From positions 1,302,001 to 1,366,000 of the forward strand of contig JBDXFZ010000146.1 of the NCBI GenBank assembly GCA_039990395.1: a stretch of 64,000 bases of DNA. The letters are read 5' to 3'. Origin of the DNA: CALINF01 sp039990395. GTDB taxonomy: Bacteria; Pseudomonadota; Gammaproteobacteria; Pseudomonadales; Halieaceae. Under the pieces are notes generated by a model. That model saw only the letters and a program-made list of their open reading frames with translations, searched no databases and had not been told where the DNA came from. Shown here one piece after another: positions 49,138 to 59,852 of the stretch (positions are counted from its first letter, which is position 1; each line of letters starts with the position of its first letter). The position numbers were made by a program, and so were the translations under genes.

Positions 49138-49804
49138 TGGCGATTTGCTCCAGTGCGCTGGATGCCGCACTTTGTTCGGCTTTGCGTCGACTACTGCCCT
49201 TACCGTCGACCATCAGCGAGTATTGCTCTAGCGTACAGCGAACAAGAAACTCCTGATCGTGATCTTCCCCCACCACTTCTACTAACTGGTAGTCTGGCAG
49301 GGGGTGACCGCGGCCTTGAAGATACTCTTGTAGGCGTGTTTTGGGGTCCTTGGCTGCTCCTTGCTCGGGCAGTTGTGACAGTCGCTGGTCGAACCAAACG
49401 AGGAGACGCTCACGGCAGGCCTCATACCCCCCATCAAGCAAAATGGCACCCGCTACAGCCTCAAAAGAATCTGCCAGTATTGATTCTCGGCGATGACCGC
49501 CACTCTTGCGCTCTCCTGAACCTAATTGCAGATACGCGCCAAGATCGAGTTCCAGTGCCAACTCGGCAAGCGTCTCACCCTTGACAAGAGATGCTCTCAA
49601 GCGACTTAGACTGCCTTCTCGAAGGTCGGGGAAACGGTGATACAGGGCATCGGCAATAACGTGATTGACGATAGAATCGCCCAAGAATTCCAGCCGCTCG
49701 TTATTGCGCTTACCCACGCTGCGGTGAGCCAGCGCCAGTGCAAGCAGGTTCTTGTCGCTAAATTCATAGCCCAGCGCTCGCTGGAGGCGCGCGCTATTGT
49801 CCAT
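49130..49804 (-). CDS. rnc: Ribonuclease III
   Basis: This 224-residue double-strand RNA endonuclease processes rRNA and mRNA. The catalytic signature is E-R-L-E-F-L-G-D-S-I (37-46), with E-A-V-A-G-A-I-L-L-D-G-G (about 113-124) supplying the second acidic cluster. The dsRNA-binding domain is at the C-terminus (about 152-222), with G-K-G-S-S-R-R-K-A-E-Q-S-A-A. It follows DUF4845 by 6 nt and overlaps era, the conserved lepB-rnc-era-recO order. Confidence 0.96.
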   Translation of the reverse strand: MDNSARLQRALGYEFSDKNLLALALAHRSVGKRNNERLEFLGDSIVNHVIADALYHRFPDLREGSLSRLRASLVKGETLAELALELDLGAYLQLGSGERKSGGHRRESILADSFEAVAGAILLDGGYEACRERLLVWFDQRLSQLPEQGAAKDPKTRLQEYLQGRGHPLPDYQLVEVVGEDHDQEFLVRCTLEQYSLMVDGKGSSRRKAEQSAASSALEQIANG

Positions 49805-49810
49805 AAAAGA

Positions 49811-50197
49811 TCAGTTGCCGGCCCTTCGGCCCGCCTCTACTTCCAAGTCGTCAAATCGCATCACAGCATCTATTCGACCCACTATAGTGACACGCATCTC
49901 ATAATTGGCATCGATATACGTCTTTCCATCTTTGCGAAAGACCTCTATTTCCTTGGGTTTTATCCCATAAACCTGATTAGTGTTCAGCAAATTGGCCAGC
50001 TTACGGCGAATATCGGCGATATTGTCTTCTTCCGGGTTAAACTGGCTGGCAGTCTTGGTCACTATCTCTTTTACCGAGAGGTACTCAAAGTAGCCCGGTG
50101 CCATTTTTAGTCCGCACATGGCAAAGAACCCCACCATGATCGCGATGATCAACATTCCTGGAATAGAAAGTCCTGCCTGTTGTTGACGCATTTTCAT
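49811..50197 (-). CDS. DUF4845 membrane protein
   Basis: This 128-residue protein has an N-terminal basic start and one transmembrane segment (about 10-28, containing G-M-L-I-I-A-I-M-V-G-F-F). The remainder is a periplasmic domain of unknown function with Y-F-E-Y-L-S-V-K-E-I, a pattern of the DUF4845 family, which sits between lepB and rnc in Pseudomonas and relatives. The adjacent position is conserved. A role in LepB or envelope functions has been suggested only by linkage. Confidence 0.88.
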   Translation of the reverse strand: MKMRQQQAGLSIPGMLIIAIMVGFFAMCGLKMAPGYFEYLSVKEIVTKTASQFNPEEDNIADIRRKLANLLNTNQVYGIKPKEIEVFRKDGKTYIDANYEMRVTIVGRIDAVMRFDDLEVEAGRRAGN

Positions 50198-50233
50198 TGT
50201 TAGTGCTCCCCGACGTCCTGACTATGGTTGTCC

Positions 50234-51073
50234 TTATTCTATGCCACCCACCCTGCTAAAGCTCGGAATGCTAAACAGTGAGTCCCAGTGCATCCAGATA
50301 GCAAAGGCCTGCCCTACTATATCCTTTTCCGGTACCTGACCCCAAACCCGGCTATCGCTACTGTTGTCGCGGTTGTCGCCCATCATGAAATAGTGCCCAG
50401 GTTTTACCTGTACGGAAAAATCGCGGGCAGGCCGCATCAAGTCTACCTGGGTCAGGTGACTGGATTCACCCAGAGACTCCAATCCCACCGAAAACCGCCG
50501 ATCGCCCTCTGGCAACACGCCGAGTTTATCAATAGCAAGGCGCTCGCCATTCACTGTCAATTGCTTGTCGCGATAGGTCACTGTGTCACCAGGCAGGCCA
50601 ATCACTCGCTTGATGTAATACGTGTTGTTCAAGTGCGGCGGGAAAAACACCATAACGTCGCCGCGTTCAGGTGTGTTGATATCAAACACCTTAGTGCGCA
50701 CCACCGGCAGCCGGATACCATAAGTGAATTTGTTCACCAAAATGTAGTCTCCCACCTGCAAAGTGGGGACCATTGAGGATGATGGGATCTGAAACGGCTC
50801 TACCAAAAAGGATCGCAAGACAAAGACCACAAAGAGCACGGGAAAGAATGACTTCGCGTATTCAACCACCACAGGTTCGCTTGCAGTGGACTGCACGTTT
50901 TGCTGGAAGCTTACAGCCGCGCTAGATCCTTCGTTCTCCCAGCCAGGATGCTGTTCCTGCAACTGTGTGATGACTGCGGTCCTTCGGGGCGCAAAAAGCA
51001 ACGCGTCGATCAGCCAGATCACACCGCTACCAAACACCAGGATTACTAGAATAAGTGGAAAATCAATTGTCAT
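50234..51073 (-). CDS. lepB: Signal peptidase I
   Basis: This 279-residue inner-membrane protease removes signal peptides from exported proteins. N-terminal TM segments (about 5-25 and a second near 76-92) precede the catalytic domain. The nucleophile is in P-S-S-S-M-V-P-T-L (about 96-104) and the general-base lysine in Y-I-K-R-V-I-G-L-P-G-D (about 150-160). G-D-N-R-D-N-S-S-D-S-R near the end is box E. It follows lepA by 15 nt, the common lepA-lepB pair. Confidence 0.96.
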   Translation of the reverse strand: MTIDFPLILVILVFGSGVIWLIDALLFAPRRTAVITQLQEQHPGWENEGSSAAVSFQQNVQSTASEPVVVEYAKSFFPVLFVVFVLRSFLVEPFQIPSSSMVPTLQVGDYILVNKFTYGIRLPVVRTKVFDINTPERGDVMVFFPPHLNNTYYIKRVIGLPGDTVTYRDKQLTVNGERLAIDKLGVLPEGDRRFSVGLESLGESSHLTQVDLMRPARDFSVQVKPGHYFMMGDNRDNSSDSRVWGQVPEKDIVGQAFAIWMHWDSLFSIPSFSRVGGIE

Positions 51074-51088
51074 GCACGAGTCCCGTTA

Positions 51089-52885
<1,797 letters not shown>

Positions 52886-53041
52886 GCATTCAGGCTCAAC
52901 AGAAGGTAACGGTTACAGGCGCGCAGCGCACTCCGCCGCCCAAAAAAGCCGCGCGATTGTACCGTAATGCCAGTCCAATCGCCACGACCTATCGGTATCA
53001 GCATTCCCTAGCAGGCCCAGAGAGACTGGACCGATAATTCA

Positions 53042-54454
53042 CTAGTCAGCGAGCTTGAGACCTATAAACATCGGGCTACCTCTGCGGATTAGCCGAAGAG
53101 GAACTGAACTACCGCTGGAGAGCCTGTCTACTGCGCTTTCAAAAGTCTCGGCGCTCTTAATCGGGGTAGACCCGATCAGCGTAATAACATCGCCGGGGGC
53201 AAGCCCAGCTTCTGCAGCAACAGAACCGCGTACCACCTCTCTTACCAGAACTCCTCCACTGATACCCCAGCGCTCCAGCGCCTCGGGCGGGGCGGTCTCT
53301 ACTACTACGCCAAGGCGCCCACCTTGCTGCTCCTGCTCCAGACCCGCAGTGAGCGTAAAGCTGTCCTCTGCACCCAAGCCTCCTATTTCTACGTCAATGG
53401 TTCGACGTTTCTTGTCTCGCATGACCACAACGGGCACTTCGCTTCCTGGTGCCAGCAAACCTACAACGTGCGGTAAGTCCGACGATGTAGGAATATCATT
53501 GCCATCGAAATTAATGATGATATCTCCAGGTTTCAACCCGGATTTTTCGGCCGGGCCGTCCACTGCCAGCTGCGAGATCAATGCACCCTGCGGGCGATCC
53601 AGTCCAAATGACTCTGCCAGATTTTTATCGACGTCCTGAATCGTAACTCCGAGCCAGCCACGAGTCACTTTGCCTTCGTCCTTGAGCTGACTGACAACAT
53701 TGCGCACAACGCTGACCGGAATGGCAAACGACAGACCGATCGATCCACCACTGCGCGTGAATATCTGAGAGTTAACACCCACGACCTTGCCATCGAGATT
53801 GAAGAGAGGGCCGCCTGAATTGCCTGGGTTTATAGCAACATCGGTTTGTATGAAGGGGACGTAGTTTTCATTGCGCTCTGTCGGCAGACTGCGCCCCTTG
53901 GCACTGACAATACCCGCGGTAACAGAATAGTCCAGTCCGAAGGGCGAACCGATGGCCAGCACCCACTCGCCAACGTCTAATTCGTCATCATCACTGAGAC
54001 TCAACTGAGGCAGATCGTCGCCATCGATTTTCAGCAATGCCAGATCCGAACGCGGATCAGTGCCAATCACCTCTGCCTCAAGTTCACGTCGATCGCTTAA
54101 CCGAACGAGTACTGACGCAGCATCCTCTACAACGTGATTGTTAGTCACAACATAGCCGTCATCAGAAATGATAAAACCGGAGCCCATGGACATTCTCTGC
54201 CTCTGCCCTTGCCCCTGCGGAGGCGCGCCGCGGAACTCAAAAAATCGCCGTAGATACTCTGGAATCTCCTCGCTATCGTAAGGGCTCTGCTGCGTTCGCT
54301 GGGCATTATACTCGACGACAATTTTGACCACCGCCGGCGAGCTATTCTTTACTATCTCGCGAAATTCGGGGAGCGCTGCAGCACTTGCAGCCGCTGACAC
54401 CAACAATAATGAGCCCATGAAGAACAACACAAAGGATCGATACAACGTGGTCAT
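53042..54454 (-). CDS. mucD: Periplasmic serine protease DegP/MucD (Do family)
   Basis: This 470-residue exported protease and chaperone handles misfolded envelope proteins. A signal peptide covers about residues 1-27. The His-Asp-Ser triad is in V-T-N-N-H-V-V-E-D-A, D-L-A-L-L-K-I-D and N-P-G-N-S-G-G-P-L-F. Two PDZ domains follow (about 260-350 and 365-460). The place after rseC in the sigma-E cassette matches mucD of Pseudomonas. MucD would lower stress signals by clearing misfolded proteins. Start is at 54454 after a 34-nt gap from rseC. Confidence 0.95.
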   Translation of the reverse strand: MTTLYRSFVLFFMGSLLLVSAAASAAALPEFREIVKNSSPAVVKIVVEYNAQRTQQSPYDSEEIPEYLRRFFEFRGAPPQGQGQRQRMSMGSGFIISDDGYVVTNNHVVEDAASVLVRLSDRRELEAEVIGTDPRSDLALLKIDGDDLPQLSLSDDDELDVGEWVLAIGSPFGLDYSVTAGIVSAKGRSLPTERNENYVPFIQTDVAINPGNSGGPLFNLDGKVVGVNSQIFTRSGGSIGLSFAIPVSVVRNVVSQLKDEGKVTRGWLGVTIQDVDKNLAESFGLDRPQGALISQLAVDGPAEKSGLKPGDIIINFDGNDIPTSSDLPHVVGLLAPGSEVPVVVMRDKKRRTIDVEIGGLGAEDSFTLTAGLEQEQQGGRLGVVVETAPPEALERWGISGGVLVREVVRGSVAAEAGLAPGDVITLIGSTPIKSAETFESAVDRLSSGSSVPLRLIRRGSPMFIGLKLAD

Positions 54455-54488
54455 AAAAATTCCTTACTTACTTTGAGAAAGCGTGACG

Positions 54489-54980
54489 TCAGACGAACGA
54501 CACAGAGTTGGTTTGTGAGCCCACACGTCGTAACAGCGTGGGCTGCAATGCAACATTATCTCTGTTGTTACGGGAGTGGAGTCTAACCAGACCTACACCC
54601 AGCACAAAGCCACCAATAGCGCCGAGCAACGACTGAACATCTTCGGATATAAATATGAACGAGCCAGTTAGATATGCTAAAAGCGCAGCGCCACCCAACA
54701 TCGTTAACAGAGGCATGATGTAGACCACCAATGAACCCCGGAGAATAACTTCTTCAGGCAGCGTAAACTCTACTTGATCATCGATGTGGCATTGCGACGC
54801 CTTTAGGTCATCGCCAACCAGTATTCTCACCAAGCCTTTGGAGCCAGCGCTGACTTCATTGAGCAGACCGTGCCCACAACCTTTGCGCGCAGAGCAAGCC
54901 CCACAGGTTGTCTTGCGCAGGGTTTCTACCCAAACGCCGTCTTCTTCAACAGCTACAACCCGGCCGCTTTCTACCAGCAT
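54489..54980 (-). CDS. rseC: RseC/MucC family membrane protein
   Basis: This 163-residue inner-membrane protein modulates sigma-E and SoxR reduction in E. coli. The N-terminal part has clustered Cys residues, T-T-C-G-A-C-S-A-R-K-G-C-G (about 25-37), the typical RseC metal- or redox-sensing pattern. Two transmembrane helices follow (about 80-104 and 107-127). Its ATG overlaps the rseB stop by one base (TAATG), so coupling is likely. The order rseB-rseC-mucD is that of Pseudomonas. Confidence 0.92.
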   Translation of the reverse strand: MLVESGRVVAVEEDGVWVETLRKTTCGACSARKGCGHGLLNEVSAGSKGLVRILVGDDLKASQCHIDDQVEFTLPEEVILRGSLVVYIMPLLTMLGGAALLAYLTGSFIFISEDVQSLLGAIGGFVLGVGLVRLHSRNNRDNVALQPTLLRRVGSQTNSVSFV

Positions 54981-55921
54981 TAGTTCGCCCGTTTAATGGA
55001 GTCAGTCACCATTCTAGCGGTATTGACGGGCACTTCTCCAATGATGGTAACAAGCACGGGGACTTCACCCGCGCGCATGCCCCGCGTATAGGAGGTGGTA
55101 CTACCCCAACGCACAACGCCCTCACCAGGAGTCATAGCCACATCCAAGGGCTCCATAAAAACCGAGAATACGGCAAGACCATCTGTAAACGACCGCTGAC
55201 CATTATTTGGAGAAACCGGCTGTGTCGCTGTGAAACCGGGGGGCAACCACGCCACTGTCCAGTCAAATGTCACAGCAGGTAATGCCTGTAGGTCTTGCGA
55301 AGGGTGCTCTGCTTGGTGCACTACACTGACATTCTCACGCGGCTGCGGCGCTGGGCCATAGGTCAGGTCGGCATAAGCAAAACGCTCCAGCTTGGTATTG
55401 CCACGACCCATCGTTGTGGCCTGTAGCAGCAGACCGGTTTCTCGATCCAACTGCAATATATAGCCATAGCGATAAACATCACGCGGCATCACGTTCAGAC
55501 GCACCGACTCACGATTGGCAATCCGTTCGCCCTGCCCAAGTTCAAACCGGTAATGCCTGGCGATTCCGCATTCACCAGAGGCCAGATCATTGCCCATTTC
55601 CAGAAGCTGCTGCCCCGGGTGCACGCACTCTGCAGCATGCTGTTCCCGCAGAACTTGTGCGCCCTGCCCTGTCAGGCGGGTAAATGTTTCTGTCGTTCCG
55701 GAATCATCGGCAACATGAGAGACCTGCATTACCTCAAGCTCGTCTCCACGTTGGAAATTTACAACGCCGTGATACGCCGAAGCATGGGCGCTACGCGACA
55801 TTTTTTTTAGCCAGTCAATTGCTCTGGGATCGGTATCTCCGCACACGCCTGTCTGGGCGTGAGCTGCTGGCAGAAACAGCAAACCGGCAACTAATGCTAC
55901 GAGTGGAGTTTTCATGGTCAT
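54980..55921 (-). CDS. rseB: Sigma-E regulatory protein RseB/MucB
   Basis: This 313-residue periplasmic protein binds the periplasmic part of anti-sigma RseA and blocks its cleavage; lipids or LPS release it. A signal peptide ends at about A-H-A-Q (22-25). The first domain is a lipoprotein-carrier-like half-barrel, the second a smaller domain (about 210-310) ending T-I-I-G-E-V-P-V-N-T-A. The start at 55921 is preferred; one at 55915 is equally compatible with the signal peptide. The gap to rseA is only 7 nt. Confidence 0.93.
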   Translation of the reverse strand: MTMKTPLVALVAGLLFLPAAHAQTGVCGDTDPRAIDWLKKMSRSAHASAYHGVVNFQRGDELEVMQVSHVADDSGTTETFTRLTGQGAQVLREQHAAECVHPGQQLLEMGNDLASGECGIARHYRFELGQGERIANRESVRLNVMPRDVYRYGYILQLDRETGLLLQATTMGRGNTKLERFAYADLTYGPAPQPRENVSVVHQAEHPSQDLQALPAVTFDWTVAWLPPGFTATQPVSPNNGQRSFTDGLAVFSVFMEPLDVAMTPGEGVVRWGSTTSYTRGMRAGEVPVLVTIIGEVPVNTARMVTDSIKRAN

Positions 55922-55928
55922 TCGCACT

Positions 55929-56522
55929 CTATTGCTTGATCGTGGGAACCCGGGCAAATGGAATCAATCCTTGTGGTGTATTCAAGGCTGCCTGCTCAGC
56001 GTGTGCCTGGCCAAACTGCTTTAATCGCAAGCGAGCGAGCTCGCGATAAGCTGTGTGATTGGCAGGGCGCAGCGCCGGTACTGCCTGGCTGCCATAACTT
56101 GCACGAACCGGGGTAGCACCTAACGTGTTAACCATACCAACCGGGGCCATACCTGCGATGGCATTACCTGCCTGGTCGGCACCGGTGTTGCCCAATTGAC
56201 TTAATTGCTGACCACCTAAGACTACCGTAGCAGCTACTGACGCAGCGACGGCAAAGCTAGCCACTGGACGTAACAGCCGTTGTGCTGCCGAGGCCAGCGG
56301 CGGTTTTTCCTGCGCAATAGCGTCTCGCACCTGCGCAGACAGATCGATCTGGCTATGCTCAATGCTTTGACCCTTAAGCGCATCTCGAGTGACGTGATAC
56401 CTCACCCACGTCTGACGAAGTTCAGCAGCTGCAGGCATTTCGCGCAACAAACGCTCAACTTCCAATTCATTGGCTTCATCATCCATCAGGGCCGATAGCG
56501 ACTCGCGCAATTGTTCACTCAT
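55929..56522 (-). CDS. rseA: Anti-sigma-E factor RseA/MucA
   Basis: This 197-residue anti-sigma factor has an N-terminal sigma-binding domain that begins M-S-E-Q-L-R-E-S-L-S-A-L-M-D-D-E-A-N-E-L-E, the RseA/MucA signature. A transmembrane helix lies at about 90-110 (F-A-V-A-A-S-V-A-A-T-V-V-L-G), followed by a periplasmic tail that RseB and DegS/AlgW-type proteases act on. The ATG at 56522 is preceded by GAGGG 11 nt away and is favoured over one 27 nt upstream. It lies 79 nt after rpoE. Confidence 0.92.
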   Translation of the reverse strand: MSEQLRESLSALMDDEANELEVERLLREMPAAAELRQTWVRYHVTRDALKGQSIEHSQIDLSAQVRDAIAQEKPPLASAAQRLLRPVASFAVAASVAATVVLGGQQLSQLGNTGADQAGNAIAGMAPVGMVNTLGATPVRASYGSQAVPALRPANHTAYRELARLRLKQFGQAHAEQAALNTPQGLIPFARVPTIKQ

Positions 56523-56601
56523 ACTTATTACATCCCTCGTGCCGAGCACGATTCTTGACTATCTGATCCGACCAGCATCGCCAGACGGTTGTTTTCTGTT
56601 T

Positions 56602-57186
56602 TCACAGCTCTCCCTCGAGCTGTGTACGGACTTTTGCATCGATGGCTTCACGCGCACGGAATATTCTCGAGCGCACGGTTCCTACCGGACAATCCATCAC
56701 CTCTGCAATGTCTTCGTAACTAAGACCATCAAATTCGCGTAAAGTTACCGCAGCTCTCAGGTCATCGGGCAATTCAGCAATCGCATCTTCTATCACCGCC
56801 TTCAGCTCGGCTCCGAACAGTGCTGATTCAGGCGTTTCAATATCGCGTAAGGCACCACCTGCCTCATAGTGCTCGGCATCCTCAACCTCTACGTCACTGC
56901 CCGGCGGCCGACGGGAGCGAGAAACGAGGTGATTCTTGGCAGTGTTGATCGCAATTCGGTAGAGCCAGGTATAAAAGGCACTGTCGCCGCGAAATCGCGG
57001 CAGCGCTCGGTAGGCCTTAATAAATGCTTCTTGGGCGACATCCTGCACCTCGTCGGCATCGTGCACATAGCGGCTAATCAGCCCCATAATCTTGTGCTGA
57101 TACTTCATTACCAATAGGTCAAAAGCGCGAGAATCGCCCTTTTGCACCTTGGCCACCAATTGTTTGTCTGTAAGTTCAGCCGTCAC
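56602..57186 (-). CDS. rpoE: RNA polymerase sigma-E factor (RpoE/AlgU)
   Basis: This 194-residue ECF sigma factor directs transcription of envelope-stress genes. Region 2 has R-A-F-D-L-L-V-M-K-Y-Q-H-K-I and D-V-A-Q-E-A-F-I-K-A-Y-R-A-L (about 48-61); region 4 has L-P-D-D-L-R-A-A-V-T-L-R-E-F-D-G-L-S-Y-E-D-I-A (about 135-157). It is held inactive by RseA from the next gene. It is divergent from nadB. A sigma-E-type promoter lies upstream, so autoregulation is likely. Confidence 0.96.
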   Translation of the reverse strand: MTAELTDKQLVAKVQKGDSRAFDLLVMKYQHKIMGLISRYVHDADEVQDVAQEAFIKAYRALPRFRGDSAFYTWLYRIAINTAKNHLVSRSRRPPGSDVEVEDAEHYEAGGALRDIETPESALFGAELKAVIEDAIAELPDDLRAAVTLREFDGLSYEDIAEVMDCPVGTVRSRIFRAREAIDAKVRTQLEGEL

Positions 57187-57250
57187 GCCTTAACCTCTCC
57201 CTAGTCCATGACATGACTGCCCTGGTGGTGCTTCCTTACTCACTGCGAAA

Positions 57251-57277
57251 ATAGACAGTGAAGTGCAGCAAAAGTTC
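57251..57277 (-). promoter_or_regulatory. Probable sigma-E promoter of the rpoE operon
   Basis: On the minus strand GAACTT (57277-57272) is followed after exactly 16 bp by TCTAT (57255-57251), matching the sigma-E/AlgU -35 GAACTT and the TCT core of its -10. The start of transcription would be near 57245, about 60 nt before rpoE. A second GAACTT at 57328-57323 has no matching -10. This fits autoregulation as in E. coli and Pseudomonas. Confidence 0.65.
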
Positions 57278-57452
57278 GCAGATCGTCAATATTCACATTG
57301 CACACCCCACTTCACGTCTACGAAGTTCTTCAATCCAGTGTTTCCTTCCTGCGGCCAGAGTCGTCTATACTCACGTCTCGCTGGCACAGTCTCTCCTAAG
57401 TCATTGAGCCGCATAATATATTTCCACTATGGAGGCGGCAAGGTCTGCCACT

Positions 57453-59063
57453 ATGCCACGACGCTTCGAACATGACGTGCTAATCATCGGCAGCGGGGCC
57501 GCAGGTCTCAGCCTGGCGCTGCACCTACCCGATCATTATCGGGTGGCAGTGTTAACCAAAGCCAATGTCAATCAGGGCTCAACTTACTGGGCCCAGGGTG
57601 GTATGGCGGCAGTGCTGCACAACCGGGACACCGTGGACTCGCATGTGGAGGACACAATCAGGGCTGGCGCTGGACTATGTCGGCGCGAAGCAGTTGAATT
57701 CACGGTTCAAAACAGCCGACGCTGCGTAGAGTGGCTTGTGGAGCAAGGTGTTGATTTTGACCTGCGCAATGACGCGGAGCAACAAAAGCAAAGTGAATTC
57801 CATCTAACTATGGAGGGCGGCCACAGCCATAGACGCATCATCCATTCGGCTGATCGTACCGGCAGGGCTATCTCCGAGGTGTTAACAGAGCGCGCCCAGC
57901 AGTCTTCCAACATAGATCTGTTTACCCATCGTGTGGCGGTTGACCTTGTGGTGCACAATGGACATTGCAGCGGCGCCTACATTCTCGATGAAAAGCGCGA
58001 ACGCGTAGATCTATTTCAGGCCCGTGCAGTTGTAATCGCCACCGGTGGCGCGAGCAAAGCGTATCTTTATACCAGCAACCCGGACGGGGCAAGCGGCGAC
58101 GGGATCGCCATGGCCTGGCGCGCCGGCTGCCGCGTCGCCAACCTTGAGTTTAATCAGTTTCATCCAACCTGCCTGTACCATCCGAAAGCCAAATCTTTTC
58201 TGGTGACCGAAGCCGTTCGCGGCGAGGGAGGCAAACTACTGTTACCCGATGGTACTGCGTTCATGCAGCGTTTCGATGACCGCGGCGAGTTGGCGCCTCG
58301 CGATATTGTTGCAAGAGCTATAGACCACGAGATGAAGCGGTTGGGCGCCGATTGTGTGTTTCTGGACATATCACACAAACCCAGAAAATTTCTGGAGTCT
58401 CACTTTCCCACTATTATGGAACGCTGCTCGCAGCTGGGTATCGACATGGCGGCTGAACCCATACCCGTGGTACCGGCCGCCCACTATACCTGTGGCGGAA
58501 TTGTTGTAGATACCCACGGACGTACAGATGTTAAAGGGCTGTATGCCATCGGGGAATCATCCTCCACCGGCTTGCACGGCGCCAATCGAATGGCCAGTAA
58601 TTCTTTGCTTGAGTGCATTGTCTACGCGGAATCAGCCGCAAATCATATCCATTCAACACTTGCTGATGCGCCAACTCTCGCAGAAATGCCTGTCTGGGAT
58701 GAGAGCCAGGTAACGGATTCTGACGAAGACGTCGTTATCTCCCATAACTGGGATGAGTTGCGTAGATTCATGTGGGACTACGTTGGCATCGTGCGAACGA
58801 ACAAGCGACTGCAACGCGCACAGCATCGCGCGCAACTACTCCAAGCAGAAATTGCGGAGTATTACAGCAATTATAAGGTCAGCAATGATCTGCTCGAGCT
58901 GCGGAATCTTGCGATGGTGGCGGAGCTGATGATCCAGTGCGCGCTGCAGCGTAAAGAAAGTCGAGGGCTGCACTTTACTCTGGATTATCCCGCACTACTG
59001 GACGACGCGCTGGATACAATCCTCACACCCGAGAATTCTCCTTTACAGGCTGCCGCAGATTGA
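57453..59063 (+). CDS. nadB: L-aspartate oxidase
   Basis: This 536-residue flavoprotein oxidises L-aspartate to iminoaspartate, the first step of de novo NAD synthesis. The FAD site V-L-I-I-G-S-G-A-A-G-L-S-L-A (10-23) opens the protein. T-Y-W-A-Q-G-G-M-A-A-V (about 50-60), G-G-H-S-H-R-R-I-I-H (about 123-132), and H-G-A-N-R-M-A-S-N-S-L-L-E (about 379-391) are NadB motifs that separate it from succinate dehydrogenase. The ATG at 57453 has an AAGG about 10 nt before; an ATG 24 nt further upstream lacks a ribosome site. It is divergent from rpoE, as in Pseudomonas. Quinolinate synthase is not in the window. Confidence 0.96.
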   Translation: MPRRFEHDVLIIGSGAAGLSLALHLPDHYRVAVLTKANVNQGSTYWAQGGMAAVLHNRDTVDSHVEDTIRAGAGLCRREAVEFTVQNSRRCVEWLVEQGVDFDLRNDAEQQKQSEFHLTMEGGHSHRRIIHSADRTGRAISEVLTERAQQSSNIDLFTHRVAVDLVVHNGHCSGAYILDEKRERVDLFQARAVVIATGGASKAYLYTSNPDGASGDGIAMAWRAGCRVANLEFNQFHPTCLYHPKAKSFLVTEAVRGEGGKLLLPDGTAFMQRFDDRGELAPRDIVARAIDHEMKRLGADCVFLDISHKPRKFLESHFPTIMERCSQLGIDMAAEPIPVVPAAHYTCGGIVVDTHGRTDVKGLYAIGESSSTGLHGANRMASNSLLECIVYAESAANHIHSTLADAPTLAEMPVWDESQVTDSDEDVVISHNWDELRRFMWDYVGIVRTNKRLQRAQHRAQLLQAEIAEYYSNYKVSNDLLELRNLAMVAELMIQCALQRKESRGLHFTLDYPALLDDALDTILTPENSPLQAAAD

Positions 59064-59490
59064 GCTGGCGTCGCAGACAACGCATCGCAGCTGACTCTGC
59101 ACTATCGCTAAATAAAATACAGCTCCAGCGCTGACCACCTCCTGACATTGCGCCTCCGGTGTCTTCCAACAGCGTAAGTCGCACAAACAATGGCAATAAA
59201 AGCGTAGTGTGAGACGGCCGGACCAGGAAGCACTGACCTGCATAACTTAGTTGCCAGCGACCCGGGCAAAGCGTGAGGACTGCCCCCTCAAGAGATTGGT
59301 GGCGGGAGTGTCTCCAAAGTTCCACCACTGGCACTAAAAGCAGAACCACCGGCGCTGTTGCCACAGTCATTGCTATCTGCACCATAGCCGCGAGAACTAA
59401 CAGACCCAGCAAACCGTGCGCGAGGGTATAGTACCGAGAGCTAACGATGCTCAGGTGGTGTGCGGGCGTACTCGAGGATAGTGCGGACAA
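59023..59490 (-). CDS. ygfX: YgfX (CptA)-like membrane protein
   Basis: This roughly 155-residue inner-membrane protein of the YgfX/CptA family has two transmembrane helices in a hairpin (about 20-57), then a cytoplasmic domain with G-R-W-Q-L-S-Y-A-G-Q-C-F-L-V-R-P. YgfX is encoded beside sdhE across gammaproteobacteria and is described in E. coli as a toxin that hits cytoskeletal proteins. It overlaps both nadB (by 41 nt, convergent) and sdhE. No ATG is available near the expected start: TTG at 59490 with GGAG about 10 nt before is chosen, and CTG at 59454 is the alternative. Confidence 0.75.
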   Translation of the reverse strand: MSALSSSTPAHHLSIVSSRYYTLAHGLLGLLVLAAMVQIAMTVATAPVVLLLVPVVELWRHSRHQSLEGAVLTLCPGRWQLSYAGQCFLVRPSHTTLLLPLFVRLTLLEDTGGAMSGGGQRWSCILFSDSAESAAMRCLRRQLNLRQPVKENSRV

Positions 59491-59737
59491 TGGCAGCAAG
59501 CTCCGGGTCTTCGGGGACCTCTCGCTTAAGAAACCACCCAAAAAGCTCCTGGTCTTCGCATAGCATGAGATCGCGATAGCGTATTTTGTCGGCGTCACTC
59601 AATGCTGCATATCGGGCCGATACAAACGGCTCCAATACGAGATCCAGCTCCAGCATGCCACGGCGGCTGGCCCACCGCATTCGATTGACGTCCTGCTCAT
59701 CTATCATAGGTCTATCACTGTCTTGCGTCGTCGTCAT
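59441..59737 (-). CDS. sdhE: FAD assembly factor SdhE
   Basis: This small cytoplasmic protein flavinylates the succinate dehydrogenase flavoprotein. The R-G-M-L-E-L-D motif (R-G-x-x-E) near residue 26 and W-F-L-K-R-E at about 67 are diagnostic. As called it has 98 residues; an in-frame ATG at 59707 gives 88, the E. coli length, and agrees with a TATAAT (59751-59746) whose transcript would begin just before the first ATG. It overlaps ygfX and is divergent from ygfZ, a conserved arrangement. Confidence 0.9.
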   Translation of the reverse strand: MTTTQDSDRPMIDEQDVNRMRWASRRGMLELDLVLEPFVSARYAALSDADKIRYRDLMLCEDQELFGWFLKREVPEDPELAAIVRTILEYARTPPEHR

Positions 59738-59852
59738 TACTCGCCATTATAACGCTTTGAGTGCCCATGCGTTGCCATGGCTGACAGGCCGGTCGGTTCG
59801 GCCTATGATGTCCATCGCCAACCACCCAGTAGCCCATACAGAAGGAGCCCGC

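Noticed and set aside
49138..49170. Longer Era start at 49170
   Set aside because: It lies inside rnc; the ATG at 49137, overlapping the rnc stop by 8 nt, fits the family and the conserved gene coupling.
53042..57186. Alginate-type exopolysaccharide cluster implied by muc genes
   Set aside because: The rpoE-rseABC-mucD genes are general envelope-stress genes; no alginate biosynthesis gene is in the window.
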